Positions 38,902-51,771 of a stretch of 64,000 nt of DNA are shown here, piece by piece (the first letter of the stretch is position 1; every line of letters begins with the position of its first letter). The stretch spans positions 2,542,001 through 2,606,000 of the forward strand of contig NC_090131.1 of NCBI RefSeq assembly GCF_040581485.1, given 5' to 3'. The notes below the pieces were generated by a model. It saw only the letters and a program-made list of their open reading frames with translations, was not told the DNA's origin and made no database searches. The position numbers were made by a program, and so were the translations under genes. This DNA comes from Linepithema humile (Eukaryota > Arthropoda > Insecta > Hymenoptera > Formicidae).

Positions 38902-39430
38902 CCTCGGACAAAAGTGGGCTCAGCTACCGTCACGACGTCCGGTAGTCATGCCACAGCGATGACACTTGGCATCCTCTTGGCCTGTCAGACGCCTTCGACC
39001 TGCCAAACACTCGGATCTGTCAGGCGGACTGCGAGGCAGAGGTGTGCGCCAGGTAGAGCGATCACGGATCACACTGGTCCTCGCATCGAATCAAGGGTAC
39101 GACACGATATTGCTATTCCACCCCGCGTATCGACCCCTTCGCCTGGTTACTGACGCATCACTATGTCATGTCCGTAACACCGCACTCGCTCCGGAATCGC
39201 TTTTCGACTCCGTCGTACGACGGACGATCGATCGCGTACGCGTGCACGCACCAGATAGATCCGGGACCAGATCGGGCTGGGACGCACCGAGCGCGACGTA
39301 TACTGCGACTGACGAGGGAGAGCGTCGATCCGCGATCAGCTGTCGAGCTATGCACCTCCACTCCGTTCCACCGACGACAAAGCGAGCTGAGTTTGTGAGC
39401 GGCAGAGTCCAGGGACGGCGACGGTGATGG
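38902..39430 (-). promoter_or_regulatory. Candidate promoter / untranslated first exon of ABCG B
   Basis: A strongly CpG-rich block about 4.2 kb upstream of the ABCG B start codon, with several overlapping open frames on both strands and no recognisable protein. On the minus strand it ends CCGAGG followed by GTGAGT, a perfect donor cut at 38,902/38,901. The coding exon of ABCG B needs an upstream donor, and this is the best one nearby. Transcript support is not available. Confidence 0.4.
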
Positions 39431-40599
39431 TAATCTGCACCCTGTTTGCTCTTACGTTAGATTCTTTATTCGTTCGAATGGAATATTTATTCCTGAAGAA
39501 TATTTATCCTTTTCTATCGCGGCTGCGTTATTATATTTCTTATCTTATGGAAAATTAATTCAATAAGTCCTTTCATAAAGAAATTGTAAAGGAGTTTTGC
39601 GTTTTAACAATGGATAAACATTAATCTTGTAAAGCGTAAAACATAGAATATTCAGAAAAATTTATTTCGTAATTTATTTTTCTGTGGATAGTTCGCTAAT
39701 ATTTTACATACACGCGAAAGCATTTAAAAATCATTATCGTGGGAAACGTGTCTATGTTTCTCGCTTCCAGTTCCTAATTTGATCTCACAAATAATTATTT
39801 GCTTCTGACGATTTTTACTTATCGCTATCACACACCAGCGGCACAGATAGTTCTTATCCGGGTTATTGTAAAATTGAACTTTAAACGATGAAACATCTGA
39901 AATTGTTTATTATTCATCGAAATGACTACGTCACATAGAATGTATCTAATAATTTAATTGAGTATATTTCCGAAAAAGTAGAAATATCTGTAAAAATATA
40001 ATTATCTGCATTTCATTACGAGGATTAATCTTTGTCGCGCGATTATAATCATGGAATATCAATATCAATTTCAATACAAATGCTAGTTTAATTAATTTAT
40101 TACTCTACAACTATGTACACGTCATCGTTTTTTACCTCTACAAAATTCCGTTATCCGTACCAAGACGCAAATTTCTGTTGCGCACTTCCTAGTAATCATG
40201 ACGAGTCAAGATAATGATACACGCGGACTTCCGCGTGTTTGCTCACATAATTGTTCCTTCTGAGAGAACAAAATGATAACAATGCAGTCAGTTTATTACT
40301 TGAGGTATAAATTATTGATCAATTGATTTTAATTCTAATAAAATATAATTCAGATTCGCGATTAAAATAAAAAAAAAAATTTAATTATCTGAGTTTGGTT
40401 TGGAAAGAAATACATAAAGTATTCATTATGGATTATCTTCGTTGTTCGATGATTTTGCATTTTACAAACAGAACAAATTTCGTGGCCTTTAAAGATGTTG
40501 CGCAGGGTGCTTTTTCCTCGCTGTACATTGTTGATCGTCGGCGCATGCACGACAAAGCGAGGCCATATCTTACGGACGAGATTCCCGGGCACGTTCATT

Positions 40600-41040
40600 C
40601 GAATTCCCACTTTATGATAATCACGAAGATCCTAGAAGAGCGTGACGGAGAGCGCAGGCGAACCGAGCGAAACGGTGATAGAAAGTAAGAGAGAGGGCCG
40701 TAATTCTGCGCGCGTGCGAGGAGGAAGGGAAACAACGAGGGAGAAAGGAGAATGAGCCACCACATGCCGCAGGTCGATACTCTAGCACTGAACCCACTGG
40801 TAGTACGCGTCGAGTACGGTTGCACCGACGCGAGTATGCTTGCACCGAGGCCAAAGGCATCCGAGCGAACATGACGGGATTTCGGTCCGTTCATAAGAGA
40901 AAGAGATGCAGAGGAGTAGAACGGAGGTCCCACTTGGCGGACACTCGCACTCGTGAATGAGGATCAAAGTTTGGATTCGGCTTTGACGCAAGAGCCTCTT
41001 ACTTCCGCCACGGTGTATCGTGGTCCATTACACTGTTTAC
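40600..41040 (-). promoter_or_regulatory. Second CpG-rich promoter candidate upstream of ABCG B
   Basis: GC-richer block with a minus-strand GTGGCGGAA then GTAAGA donor at 41,003/41,002. It could be a more distal untranslated first exon of ABCG B. The open frames on both strands look like a by-product of composition. Lower support than the 38.9-kb block. Confidence 0.25.
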
Positions 41041-44000
41041 GTTTACATTTACGGTAGAAACACCTCGGGAAGCACGTACTTCGTTAATAATAATTATAGG
41101 ACTCCTTTGTTGGCGCATGCAGTCTCGTAAGCATTCTACAAGCGGGGTAGTTAAGATAACAGAAGAATTTTATTTTGATAAAATTAACGTGAAATAATTA
41201 AAAGTGATAAAATAGTAAAATAAAATTAATGTAAATTTTCCTGCCCTTTTGTTTATATTTTCCTTTCTTCGGAGTCTGTTTTCTCTCGTGATGCAAATGC
41301 TTTTGTGTTGTCTAGATAATTTTATTAAGGAAAAGCCGACTCTACACGCTAGTTTGATAAATAAAAAAATTGCGAAAACCTTAACACTTTATGATTTCTG
41401 TACTTCTGCGAAGCATAGATGCGATAGTTCGGAGTTAACGTGCTCGGCTCATAAATCTCGCTGACGATATTTCTAGGAACAGGAAATGGATTGACCTAGT
41501 AGAAGAAAAATGTGAGACCTAGGAACCGCAGCTCGCTCGTTCTAATATTTTTCCCACCACGGGATTTTACTATTCGACATTCTTTCGACTTTGGAACACG
41601 TCGAACACTTGATTTTTGCATAATATTCTCCGCGCCGAGTAGCGCGGAGCATACTACTATTTTAGGTCCGCCTTCCCGGCAAACTTTGCACCTGTGCAGT
41701 TAAGAATAACATATTTCTGCCTCCATCGTGTAATCTCCAGTCCACGGCAATACAACGTATTCGCTCGTGGCCGTAAAAGACAATAAAACGCGCATTTGGA
41801 AAGACAATGAAATTGATGTTTCTCAAGTTTCGTAACAAATTCTCATTAACGATTTCCTGAAACAAAGCCGCGGCTCGCGGAACAAAAATCCGCGTTAACG
41901 AGCTGACAATAGGAACTAGATTTTTCAAATACGTTTTGATTGTATTCTACCTTGGATTTTCCAAAAATTTTATTTGAAGTTTGGAGTAGCTTGATATACA
42001 CTTATACCATTTATATTTGCTTATACCTGCAAAGTCCTTTATATTGCTTTTCAAAATTTCTATTCCAATATTGGAAAAGATGACGAAGATAGAAAATATT
42101 GTGATTTGAATCGCTGAATTATTTATTGAGTAAATTTTCGTAAATTATCTATGACGGTTTGTTATTCATTCATAATTCAAGAGCGAGCGCCAGTAAAACT
42201 CTTAAGCAAGCGAATAAAGATGTCTTACGAACGTCTGCAAGCTTATCTCGATAAGTGTTTAAGAGCTTCAGGTGTTTCTTGATAAGCAAGACACGTGTCG
42301 AGCTAGCCAATGCGCATATTTCTTTATTATGATAATATTGTATTATAAATATGTATATCTAATAAGAGAGTCTTAGCATTCGTAATTTTAATGTGTCTCG
42401 AACAAACACAACTCAACACTTTATAATGATTCTGATAATCTTTGCAAATATTAATAAAAATATTTTGTAAAAAATTTTATACAATTCTTTTTAGATTATA
42501 TTGAAGTAATCAAAATATTAAGTAATATAAGTTTTGTTTTCTTTAAAGATGCATTTCTCTTCACTCTACTTATCCAAAATGATTTTCACGTGATTCGTGA
42601 AGTTTACATATTTTTTGTTTCATTATTTTTGTTTGTCAGTGACATATACTGAATTTTTAAAAGTACAGAGCTGGAATGCGAAGTAAGAATGTGACTTTTC
42701 ATGGCAGCAATGATTCATAAATTGCTTCATGACGCAGAATTAATATTTCTTGTTTTTCTCCAGAGTTCTGCAAGTTGGGAAGTCACGTGCAAGAGATCGA
42801 AGTTCGCGCTGCAATCTTTTTCCGTCATCATCTGGCACACGTTTCCGTTGTTCATTTGTGGAAGTATCGTTGTCAGCTGTCGTCGGTGCTCATGCACTCA
42901 GCAGCGATTGTTTTTACGTCAGAAGTACTGATTTCATGACTAATGACCTCGATCTGTTGCGTCGTTCGTTACGCCTGGCGATCTCGTCTTTGTTCATAGA
43001 GTAAATCGTGACGCAGATCGCTTATTGCATCGGGAGAGACACAGTTATCTATGATTACATTGAAGGCGATCGATTTGTTCGCACGAAACGAGCAACGCAT
43101 TTGCGTGGGTGCCGCAAAACAGAGACGCTATCGCGTAATTACAGATGCGCCCGCATGCCAAGCTTTGCGTAATCGAAACGTCTGCTTGCGAGCGACTATT
43201 ATTAGAAGTCGCGTATAAAAATTCCCACCTAAATATTAGATCTAAAGATATATAATAAACACGTTATATGCCAGGTATGACATCACGACGAGCTTTCAAA
43301 AAAATACAGTTAATTTACAAATAAATTTTCTATATATAGAATTTAATATTAGTTTAGAATGTTAGATTAATATAAAAATATTTTGATAAAAATGTTCGTA
43401 TCGATTTGATTAAAAATTTGAAGATTAAATTTGATAAAAGCGAACATTGAATTGCTTGTTTCTCACCTTTTGTGAAATCTCTTATCTTTCTTCATGAGAA
43501 GTTGACGTCTTCTAAGAATGTGATACATTTTGGAACTCTTTGTCCTTACGTATAGTGCTGTAGATGAAAGTTTAGTGAAGTGGCTCATAAGATACGATAC
43601 CATAAGATTGTTGTACATCGTAAAGTTTCTCCGGCATTTGCTGGCGGTGAAACTGTTTCAATAGGAATAAATTGTGACCGTAATGTGTCAAATGCATCGA
43701 ATTAGGGGAACTGCGATAATGCCTCGTTCATTGACTTCTATTCGTATCCATTTTCTACATTTCTCGGAATAGCCAGTTGTTGATAAGTACATTAATCAAA
43801 GGGAGAGAGAGAGAGAAAAATTATTGTAAACGCCTTCGTGAATTACTGACACTTTGCTCAATCAACTGCGCTTGCAAGTGTCAAATATTACGAAAACAAG
43901 TAGTATTAAAAAACACAAGAAATTTCATGTTAATTTCGTTGAATTAAAGTTCAATAAAGAATTTAGTTCAACTGCTCGTTTATTTTTTTCTGACGCTCCA

Positions 44001-47000
44001 ACATCGTACAATAAGAAGCCGAGTCAAGCGCACACGCACTTTGAATGCAAATTCTTATGGAGCCATTTCTGTTCTCCATAGCCGGTCGAGAAAATTACGC
44101 GTTCCCTCGGGTAGGCGATATCCCCATAATTACTTCCTAATCGAGCAACTCGCAACGGCGAGAGTCAAGGTTTCAATTTGCGGCACAAAGTAGCAACGCC
44201 TCTATACCGAGAAAACACAGCCGGAACTACTTTTCTCGATCCTCTCAGCTCCCTTCATTCGACTTCGAATTACAAGCTGGTACGTGCTTGTAACTTGTCC
44301 TCTCGCGATTCCAGGAAATCTGAAGTTTATGAACGCCTAGAGAAAAGATACATCGCTGCGGCTTTTCCTCGCTGCGCCGCACCGTCGATAGCGGATATTC
44401 ACAGCACACGTACTTACAGGTTTTTTTTCTTCTTTTTTCTTTCTCATTATTCTTGAACACGCAAATCTTCAATTACCAGACAAGTCGCACAAATAAATCG
44501 AGTGGTGCATAAAAAAAGAGTTACCTATTTTAAAGATCCAGCGCGAGTGCATTATTTATTATGAATGAAGAGTGGAAACGCGACACGTGTGTTTTAAATT
44601 ATTACGTTACATATTAAGTCTGCGGCGCACGAAGCTTTCGTTACACGTTATTACACATTGTCTACGGCACACGATTTGTTACATTAATACATACAGTCCA
44701 CAAGACAACGTATTAGTAATAAGAAATATGTAATCCTAATTAACAATATTGTCATTTAAATTAAAACTAATTGTGAGATTAATTTCACATCTTAGGGCTG
44801 CTAACAAGACACCTCGCGTGCGATTTAACCGAAAAATCACACTGTGTGTCACTAACTTAATTCTGCCATGATCAGCTGATCAGCTGATCAGCTGATTAGT
44901 GGCAGTAGGCCGAACACATGATTGTAGTACAGTCAGATAATCTGACTCAGACTGTACATACAATGGACTATCATCGGTCGGTTCCGCTTAGAATCGGGAT
45001 CGCTCGGGATATGGTGGTTGCAAGCTCGCAGGTCGATCCAATTGTCAATATTTTCGTATGGAAAAAATACAGCGAGAATTAAGTTTCATTTGGAAGCTGA
45101 AATGTTGAGAGACGCAAAATTATTTATCTCGAATAATTAGTTCCCGAGATGTTATAAAATTAACCTCTTGACAGCATAAGAATATACAAAACAACCATTC
45201 GCTAATGCGGAAATGCATAAGTAAGAAGTATGTAGGTTAGATGTGTGTACATGCTCGTGTGTGGAACTGCACAATCGCTGCTTTTCAGATATATGTACAT
45301 ATACATCTTCCGTGTATTGAAAAGGTTAATCTATTACGAATTATTAAACGTATCTGAGGATCTAAAATTGTTTCGAGATATTTTTAGGAATTATGACGTT
45401 TATCTTTCAACCGCATCGCGTGGAGATATTTCTAAATGACATCGATTTTTCATTATGTTTTCCGTTCAGTTATGCATAACATAATCGAAGGATTTGGTGC
45501 AAGAATGAGACAAATCGACGATTGGTAAGATCTTAAAACAGACTTTAGAGATTATGGACTTATTTTATCCTTGCGCTAAATTATTCAATCGTATAAATTT
45601 TATATAATGTCTCATAAAATAATGAGCTACTTAATTTGCATGCTAAAGAATCAATATTCATCATTTGATCTTGAACCTGGATGTCTAGAAACTTGGCGTC
45701 GACCAATAATTATGTTCCAAGACAGGACTGATTATGAGTCAGACATGCTCGGTACAACCGCACTCAATCATGTCGGTGCAATTGCACTCACCACAACTTG
45801 GACCATGAAAGGAAAGTCTGGGCTTTCTCTATTCTACTTCTAACAGCTTGAATATATAAAGGATTCAGGTGACCTCAACAGGTCTTTTTTCTCCCTGGCT
45901 TGTTAATGCAGATCACCATATTGATAATGATGTAAACGTAAGTTCCTTTGCTTAATTGGAGAACGAATTTTATTTACATACAGTAATTAACAAATTTTCT
46001 GGAGTGTTATTCCTTATAGCATTATAATAATATAGTTTTATACATATATTGACAAAAATATCTGATTAGCTTTCAATGCAATTATAATTAATAGGTTATT
46101 GAAAATTATTAATTTAAACAAAACTTTATAAAATATACATAGCAACAATTATGCAAAGCTTGCAGAAAATAATAAACATGAATTTTTCTAATCTTTTATT
46201 AGAATAGTAAAATATTGCTATTATATATAATTACGCGGAAAAAGTTTTTCTTTTGAAACTGTTTTTTAAGAACGAATTTTAAGATTTTTAAGAACGAACA
46301 CTAGAAACGTATGGTTATTCACTTTTATTATTTGTATACGCTGTTATCTACGCAATTATACGCAAACGGCGAATTATATGCGTACGATGTAACAAACAGT
46401 AGGTCGGCAATAACTGCATCTCGTCAGTGCAAGTGCACTCAGAGTCGCCTTCCAACTGTGAGAAGGTATTCACGTATATTAGTCAATCTTGACAAAGAAA
46501 CTGGTTTTCTATCATGATGCAACTTTTTCATCGCCGGAAAATCCATTAAGAATCTCGTTATACTGCAATTTTAATACGGTTTTATTACGTTACATCTTAT
46601 ATGCATTTTATAATATACACGATTGGACTTTGTTATATTATATCAAAGATAAAATGTTTATTAATCTACATCAGTATTATTCCACTATCACCTATCATTG
46701 AAATTTGACTATGGATGACAAAAAATTGTTTATCAACGTTTTTTCCGAAAGCAATTAATACTTTTTTGCTTGATATGTAAATCGCAAAGAACAAAAAATG
46801 CGCGCATGTGTCGTAGTAATATACTCAATTATTATTTATAATAATTTATTACGTATTTTTTATTTATTGATTAGAAAAAGAGCAAAAGAGAGAATAGAAG
46901 TTATATTACATAAAATAAAATGCGTCACTTTGCAAGGAATAAAAATGCACAAGAAAAAGTAAACATACAATAGAAAAAAATATTTTTATATATATATTTT

Positions 47001-47293
47001 TTTTTTAATTTTATTTATCTATATATTGTGGACATATTGGATGTATAATTTCAGGATGAAAAATCGAGGGATCTCATTTATAAATAAAGGATCTCACACC
47101 AACTAAAGCAAGAACGATGCCGACGTGCCATCTGGAAGTTTGACGCTCACCAATTCAGATTCCAATCCAGAATTCCAATCCAGAAGAGGGTAACAGCTCT
47201 TTATTTGCGCAAATCCAATAGCTCGTATGGCTCACTATACGTAATGTATAATGGGTTGCAATAATGCAGGCGCTTATTGTTAGAATGTATATA
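41041..47293. other. Intergenic region without a recognised gene
   Basis: AT-rich with scattered GC-richer islands near 41.5-41.9, 42.7-43.2 and 44.1-44.4 kb. Short open frames there show no domain, motif or splice structure I can support. The notable structure is the palindrome cluster at 44,863-44,957. Confidence 0.5.
44863..44957. repeat. Nested palindrome cluster
   Basis: A 43-bp near-perfect palindrome at 44,863-44,905 has outer arms CTGCC and GGCAG around three tandem GATCAGCT units, thus CAGCTG E-box cores flanked by GATC. Next, AGTCAGATAATCTGACT at 44,931-44,947 is a perfect 17-bp palindrome, itself enclosed by GTACAGTC (44,927-44,934) and GACTGTAC (44,950-44,957). It could be a bHLH-binding regulatory site or the end of a transposon. 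Confidence 0.8.
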
Positions 47294-47882
47294 CAGGGTG
47301 TTCCGTTTTATTTCCACAGTCAAATATATGAAAATCACGGGGTTTTAGAAACAATTGGATCAGACAAAAGTTGTAGGGCTTCGGAGGAGACATAAAATGG
47401 TGCTATCGATTTGATCTTGGACAGCCTTTGAAGATCATATAAAGGTTTTAATTTTTTTAATGGGAATTTTTTTATTGCATATTCTTATGTGCAATTATAT
47501 GAGTCTTGAAATTTACGCAGAGTACGGTTGAGTGAGAGAGAAAGGAGCGATCTTTCTCTTACCTTTCTGTACTCTGCGTAAATTTCAAAACTCAGAACTC
47601 TGGAAGTAGTGAATGAAAAAAGGTTTTCTTGTAGTGTTTTGAAAACGTCTCGACCAGCTATCAGCCACCAACTGAACTACAAGAATATGCAATAAAAAAT
47701 AGAGGTTTCCATTAAAAAAATTAAAAATTAAATGACGTTCACGTGACCATCAAACGGCTGTCAAATCAATGGCATCATCTTATGTCCCCCTCGAAATTCT
47801 ATAATTTTTGTCTGAAACATTTTTTTCTAAAACCCCGTGATTTCCAGATATTTGTCTGTCAAAAATAAAATGGGACATCCTA
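47294..47882. mobile_element. Hairpin MITE with CAGGGTGTTCC/TAGGATGTCCC ends
   Basis: A 589-bp element. The left end CAGGGTGTTCCGTTTTATTT and the right end, read in reverse complement (TAGGATGTCCCATTTTATTT), match. The outer arms stay complementary for over 100 bp. A second, perfect inverted pair (TTGAAATTTACGCAGAGTAC at 47,506-47,525 and its complement at 47,569-47,588) forms the inner stem. TA dinucleotides flank both ends, suggesting a TA target duplication of Tc1/mariner-type elements, although the right flank is a TA repeat, which weakens that. No ORF. Confidence 0.75.
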
Positions 47883-47902
47883 TATATATATATATATATA
47901 TA
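47882..47902. repeat. (TA)n microsatellite at MITE border
   Basis: A short TA run directly at the right end of the hairpin element; it may be expanded from the insertion target. Confidence 0.85.
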
Positions 47903-48628
47903 CACAATAATAATCTCTGAAATAATTATGTTATTGTTGCACACGAGGAAAGATATTTACGAAAATACGAAGTACAGGGAAATTTATAGTGTGTCACGTC
48001 AGAACGTGCACTTTGGTATGTTCAATAATACAAGCACTGTGCCTGAGTTTTAGCCTGTCTGAGTTTTAGACAACCAAAAGCATTTTACACGTATCGCTGC
48101 ACTGTAAATACAATCGCATTTATTTTAAAAGTATGAAAATATCCACACAGATTTAAATTTGTCTATATTTTGGGCAATTTTTTTTACCAAAAAAAAACTT
48201 AATTATTTTAAATAAAATCTATTTTTTAATTTTTTAGATAAAAAAGTACACAGCAGAAGTATATATAATATTTAATCTTTCTAATATAAATTTTACACAC
48301 AAAAAATAAATATCTAGACAAATTATTTGAATCTATAAATGTGGAAGAGGTTTTTGAAGGTTGCCACAGCTGTTGAGAAATAGAAAATTTGAATTTTACT
48401 TCTATCTCTGTCCAAACTCCCTTATATTTGCCATTTTTTAATTCAGGAAGCAACGTGTGTCGAATTAATTAAAACCGCGCAATAGCGATATCGCGATGTG
48501 TGAGCGAGATAGAGAATCGACGCGTAGAGCGCGCGAAAGAAAGAATGTGAGAGAGAGATAGAGATAGAGTCGCGATGTGGGATAGTTGCGATGAGAGCGA
48601 GTGCAGTGAGTTGACTTCGACAAGGCCG
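47903..48628 (+). promoter_or_regulatory. Upstream region and 5' leader of TBC1D15
   Basis: AT-rich up to about 48,460, then a short CpG-richer, GA-rich leader (48,470-48,628) before the ATG. The transcription start is not pinned. No TATA box was identified. Minus-strand open frames here are shadows of this leader. Confidence 0.4.
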
Positions 48629-51600
48629 ATGGCTGATTTCGCAGAATCTAGAATGTTCGAACCCACAGAGCAGGGAAAGGTGAGCTGATCCTTTTTTGGA
48701 TACAGTCATTGGGCGAGGTCCTGTCAAAAGACGATGCGCCGGTAGAATTAAGCATGATCATGCTTTCGTGATTGCGCGAGATGACGTTTTTTTAAATGCA
48801 TTCTTTCGCATGTGTCATACCGTGTGTTGTGCGAAAATATAATTTTTAGAAACAATAGCGGAAGTGTTAAAACAATGATATTCTTGATCAATTGCATAAA
48901 TGCACCCACTATGATTTAGAGAACATTCGTTTTTGATTAAGTTGAGAGGTTAAGTTTCCGACTTAATTTGACATTTCGTGAATAAATTTAAGACAAGTTG
49001 TCCATTTTTTTTTTGCGAGAATTTAAGTTAAGAGAATCGTAAAAGTGTAGATGACTTTTGTTTTTTGCCGCATAAAATAATTTAATCTTGACATTTCGCA
49101 GTTTCCGTTGTAAACAATATAGTTGAATATTAGAATGTTCAAACATCATTATATGCACAATTATGGTACAGATTAGTGATGCAATAAATGGAATTGTTAG
49201 CTCATTGCAAGTTGTTGTTTCGTAGATCTGATAATAATCTTCTTGATATTAGGATCTCTGCATCCATACTGGTGTAGTTCTTCGTGGAGCAAATGCTAGG
49301 GAAGACGAGGTCCATAGTTCAGGAACGCTTAACATTGTGGAATATGTAAGACCTTGCTATTGCAGTTAATGTTATTTATCTGTACAGATACGTTATATAA
49401 AATACATTTATTCTTATGCTACAGAGTTTTGGCAAATGCATAGAATGGAGACCCGTAGAAGATTCTGTGGTATCAGAATGCCAAGATCAAGATCCAGAGT
49501 GGTCTTTAGTGGATACACACACAAGAAGAACTCGTACAAACTCGGAAGGTCCAGATTCTCTTGGGCGTGCCAGAATCGTTAAAATCTTATTTTCTGATTT
49601 AAAGTCTTTTCGCGTGAATCATGGTGGACAACAACTTATATTTATGCAGAGAGATGGTACCACCTATGTTGCCTTCTTTCAGCTATGCAACGCTGAAAGT
49701 TTTATTAATTCATTGAAAGTATTTATTAAATTCGTAAAGTCACGTTCGGATAAGAACTTGTATCTTGTTCTGGATGAAGTTGAATCTGTATTAAAGAAGT
49801 CTTTTGCCGAGTTAGATCTGTTTCAAGAGAATACTTCCGATTATGTATGGAAATTTGTAAAAAACCTACATAATCGTCCTTATGAAACAACATTGGAGGC
49901 ATTCAGCAAACTTGCAGATATTTGGTGTAAGTGGATAGATCGATATTTAAAAATTAGTTTATCAAATTATAATTTGCTGTATTATAATTTGCTTGTAGAC
50001 ATAGGTATTCTGATGTTTGTATGTTATATTTAACATTACAGTGTATAAAGAGCCAGTAAAGCGACCAGTTGAAGAGGCAGTTGCTGATTTATTAAATCAG
50101 TCTCTTACAATTCAGCCTCATCCACGTGTTTCTGTATCTGTAGGATCTGGGGAAGAGTATGAAGTGATTGGAGTCGGAATAGATCTACCTCCGCGATCGC
50201 CATGTCCACGAGGTAATATATCAATATGAATTTAAAAATTATTGTACAATAATAGCAGAACATATCAGAATAATAATATATAAAAATTTTAATTATACTC
50301 AAATAAAAGATTTGTAATAACAATAGGCGCACCATTGACTCAAGAACAGTGGGAGAAATATAAAGATTCAGAAGGTAGAATTAACAATCCAGAGGCTGTC
50401 AAAGAAATCATCTTTCGTGGGGTATATATTTCAATATTTTTCAGTATTAATATTTTTAATGTAAAATAAAATTCTGTGTTATATTTTTATAGGGTGTTTA
50501 TCCATCATTACGATTTGAAGTGTGGAAATTTTTATTGAATTATTATCCATGGAAATCAACGCATAATGAAAGATTAGAGCTGAAGAGGAAAAAGACTGAT
50601 GAATATTTCACAATGAAATTGCAATGGCGTACATTCACATCCGCGCAAGAAAATCGATTTTCTGATTATAGGGAACGAAAAAGTTTAATAGGTAACTAAT
50701 TCATTATTATTTATATAAAAATAATATATTTCTAGGTTTTGAATCAAGGATTATATATCTTTATGATGTTCTTTCAGAAAAAGATGTTAACAGAACGGAT
50801 AGAACACATGCTTATTATGCAGGCGATAACAACCCTCACTTAGAGCAATTGTACGACATACTTATGACTTATGTAATGTACAATTTCGATTTAGGATATG
50901 TTCAGGGAATGAGCGATCTTCTTAGTCCTATCTTATTTTTAATGGATAATGAGGTTGATGCATTCTGGTGTTTTGTTGGATTCATGGATAAAGTGGTACG
51001 TCTGATGGTCTTAGAATAATAAGATAATATGCTGTCATTGCTTGCAAGTGTACGAATTTTTATTTTGAAACAGAGCACTAACTTTGAGATGGATCAAAAA
51101 GGAATGAAAGAACAATTATGCCAATTGTATACATTATTGTGCACCACGGAGCCGCAGTTGGCATACTATCTAAATAGACATGATTCCGGCAACATGTTTT
51201 TTTGCTTTCGATGGTTACTAGTACTTTTTAAACGAGAGTTTAGTGCGATTGACATATTCAAATTGTGGGAGACCTTGTGGACGGGTCTACCTTGCAAAAA
51301 TTTTCATTTGCTTATATGTGCAGCTATTTTGGACACGGAGAAGAATATTTTAATAGAAAACAATTATGGATTTACGGAAATTCTGAAGGTAATCAATAGC
51401 ATATTTTCCAGAATAATAATGGCAAATGGTTGCTGTCAAAATCTAACATAGTCTAACGCTATTATTCGCAGCACATAAACGATTTGTCACTTCACATCGA
51501 ATTGCCTTGGACCATTTCTAAGGCAGAAGGTATTTACTATCAGCTCATGTCCGTGGCAGATCAGATTCCTGATGATGTACGTGTAATTATTGGATTGGAG

Positions 51601-51771
51601 CCATTACACAAGTCAACGTCAATAAATGATAGTGATGACGAGGCATCCAGTAATTCTCGGGCTAATGGAATTCGTAACAATTCGAGGAGAAATAGTTCAA
51701 GCAGCGCCAATGTTAAATTAGGAGACGATGAAGTTTCATTTGAACGTGGATTGAATATGTCGTATATGTGA
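48629..51771 (+). CDS. TBC1D15: TBC1 domain family member 15/17-type Rab GTPase-activating protein
   Basis: Nine coding exons: 48629-48679, 49253-49345, 49425-49926, 50042-50212, 50327-50421, 50493-50691, 50778-50995, 51074-51388 and 51472-51771. Phases all join; 1,944 nt, 647 residues. The N-terminal third resembles the TBC1D15/17 Rab-binding region (CIEWRPVEDS, FSDLKSFR). The TBC domain runs from about 300 (IIFRGGVYPSLR, KTDEYFTMKLQW) to about 540. The catalytic arginine finger is in IEKDVNRTDR (Arg 376) and the glutamine finger in GYVQGMSDLL (Gln 413); both are intact, so GAP activity is expected. HYGF-like NYGFTEILK closes the domain and a Ser/Asn-rich acidic tail follows. TBC1D15 stimulates GTP hydrolysis by Rab7 and is recruited to mitochondria by Fis1 in mammals; that role is inferred here. 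The start is the first ATG of the leader exon and splices in frame. AATAAA at 52,356-52,361. The mammalian protein is slightly longer. Confidence 0.95.

Noticed and set aside
38827..39427. Two overlapping plus-strand frames of 108 and 153 codons
   Set aside because: Both are in a CpG-rich block with frames open on both strands; better explained as promoter or untranslated exon.
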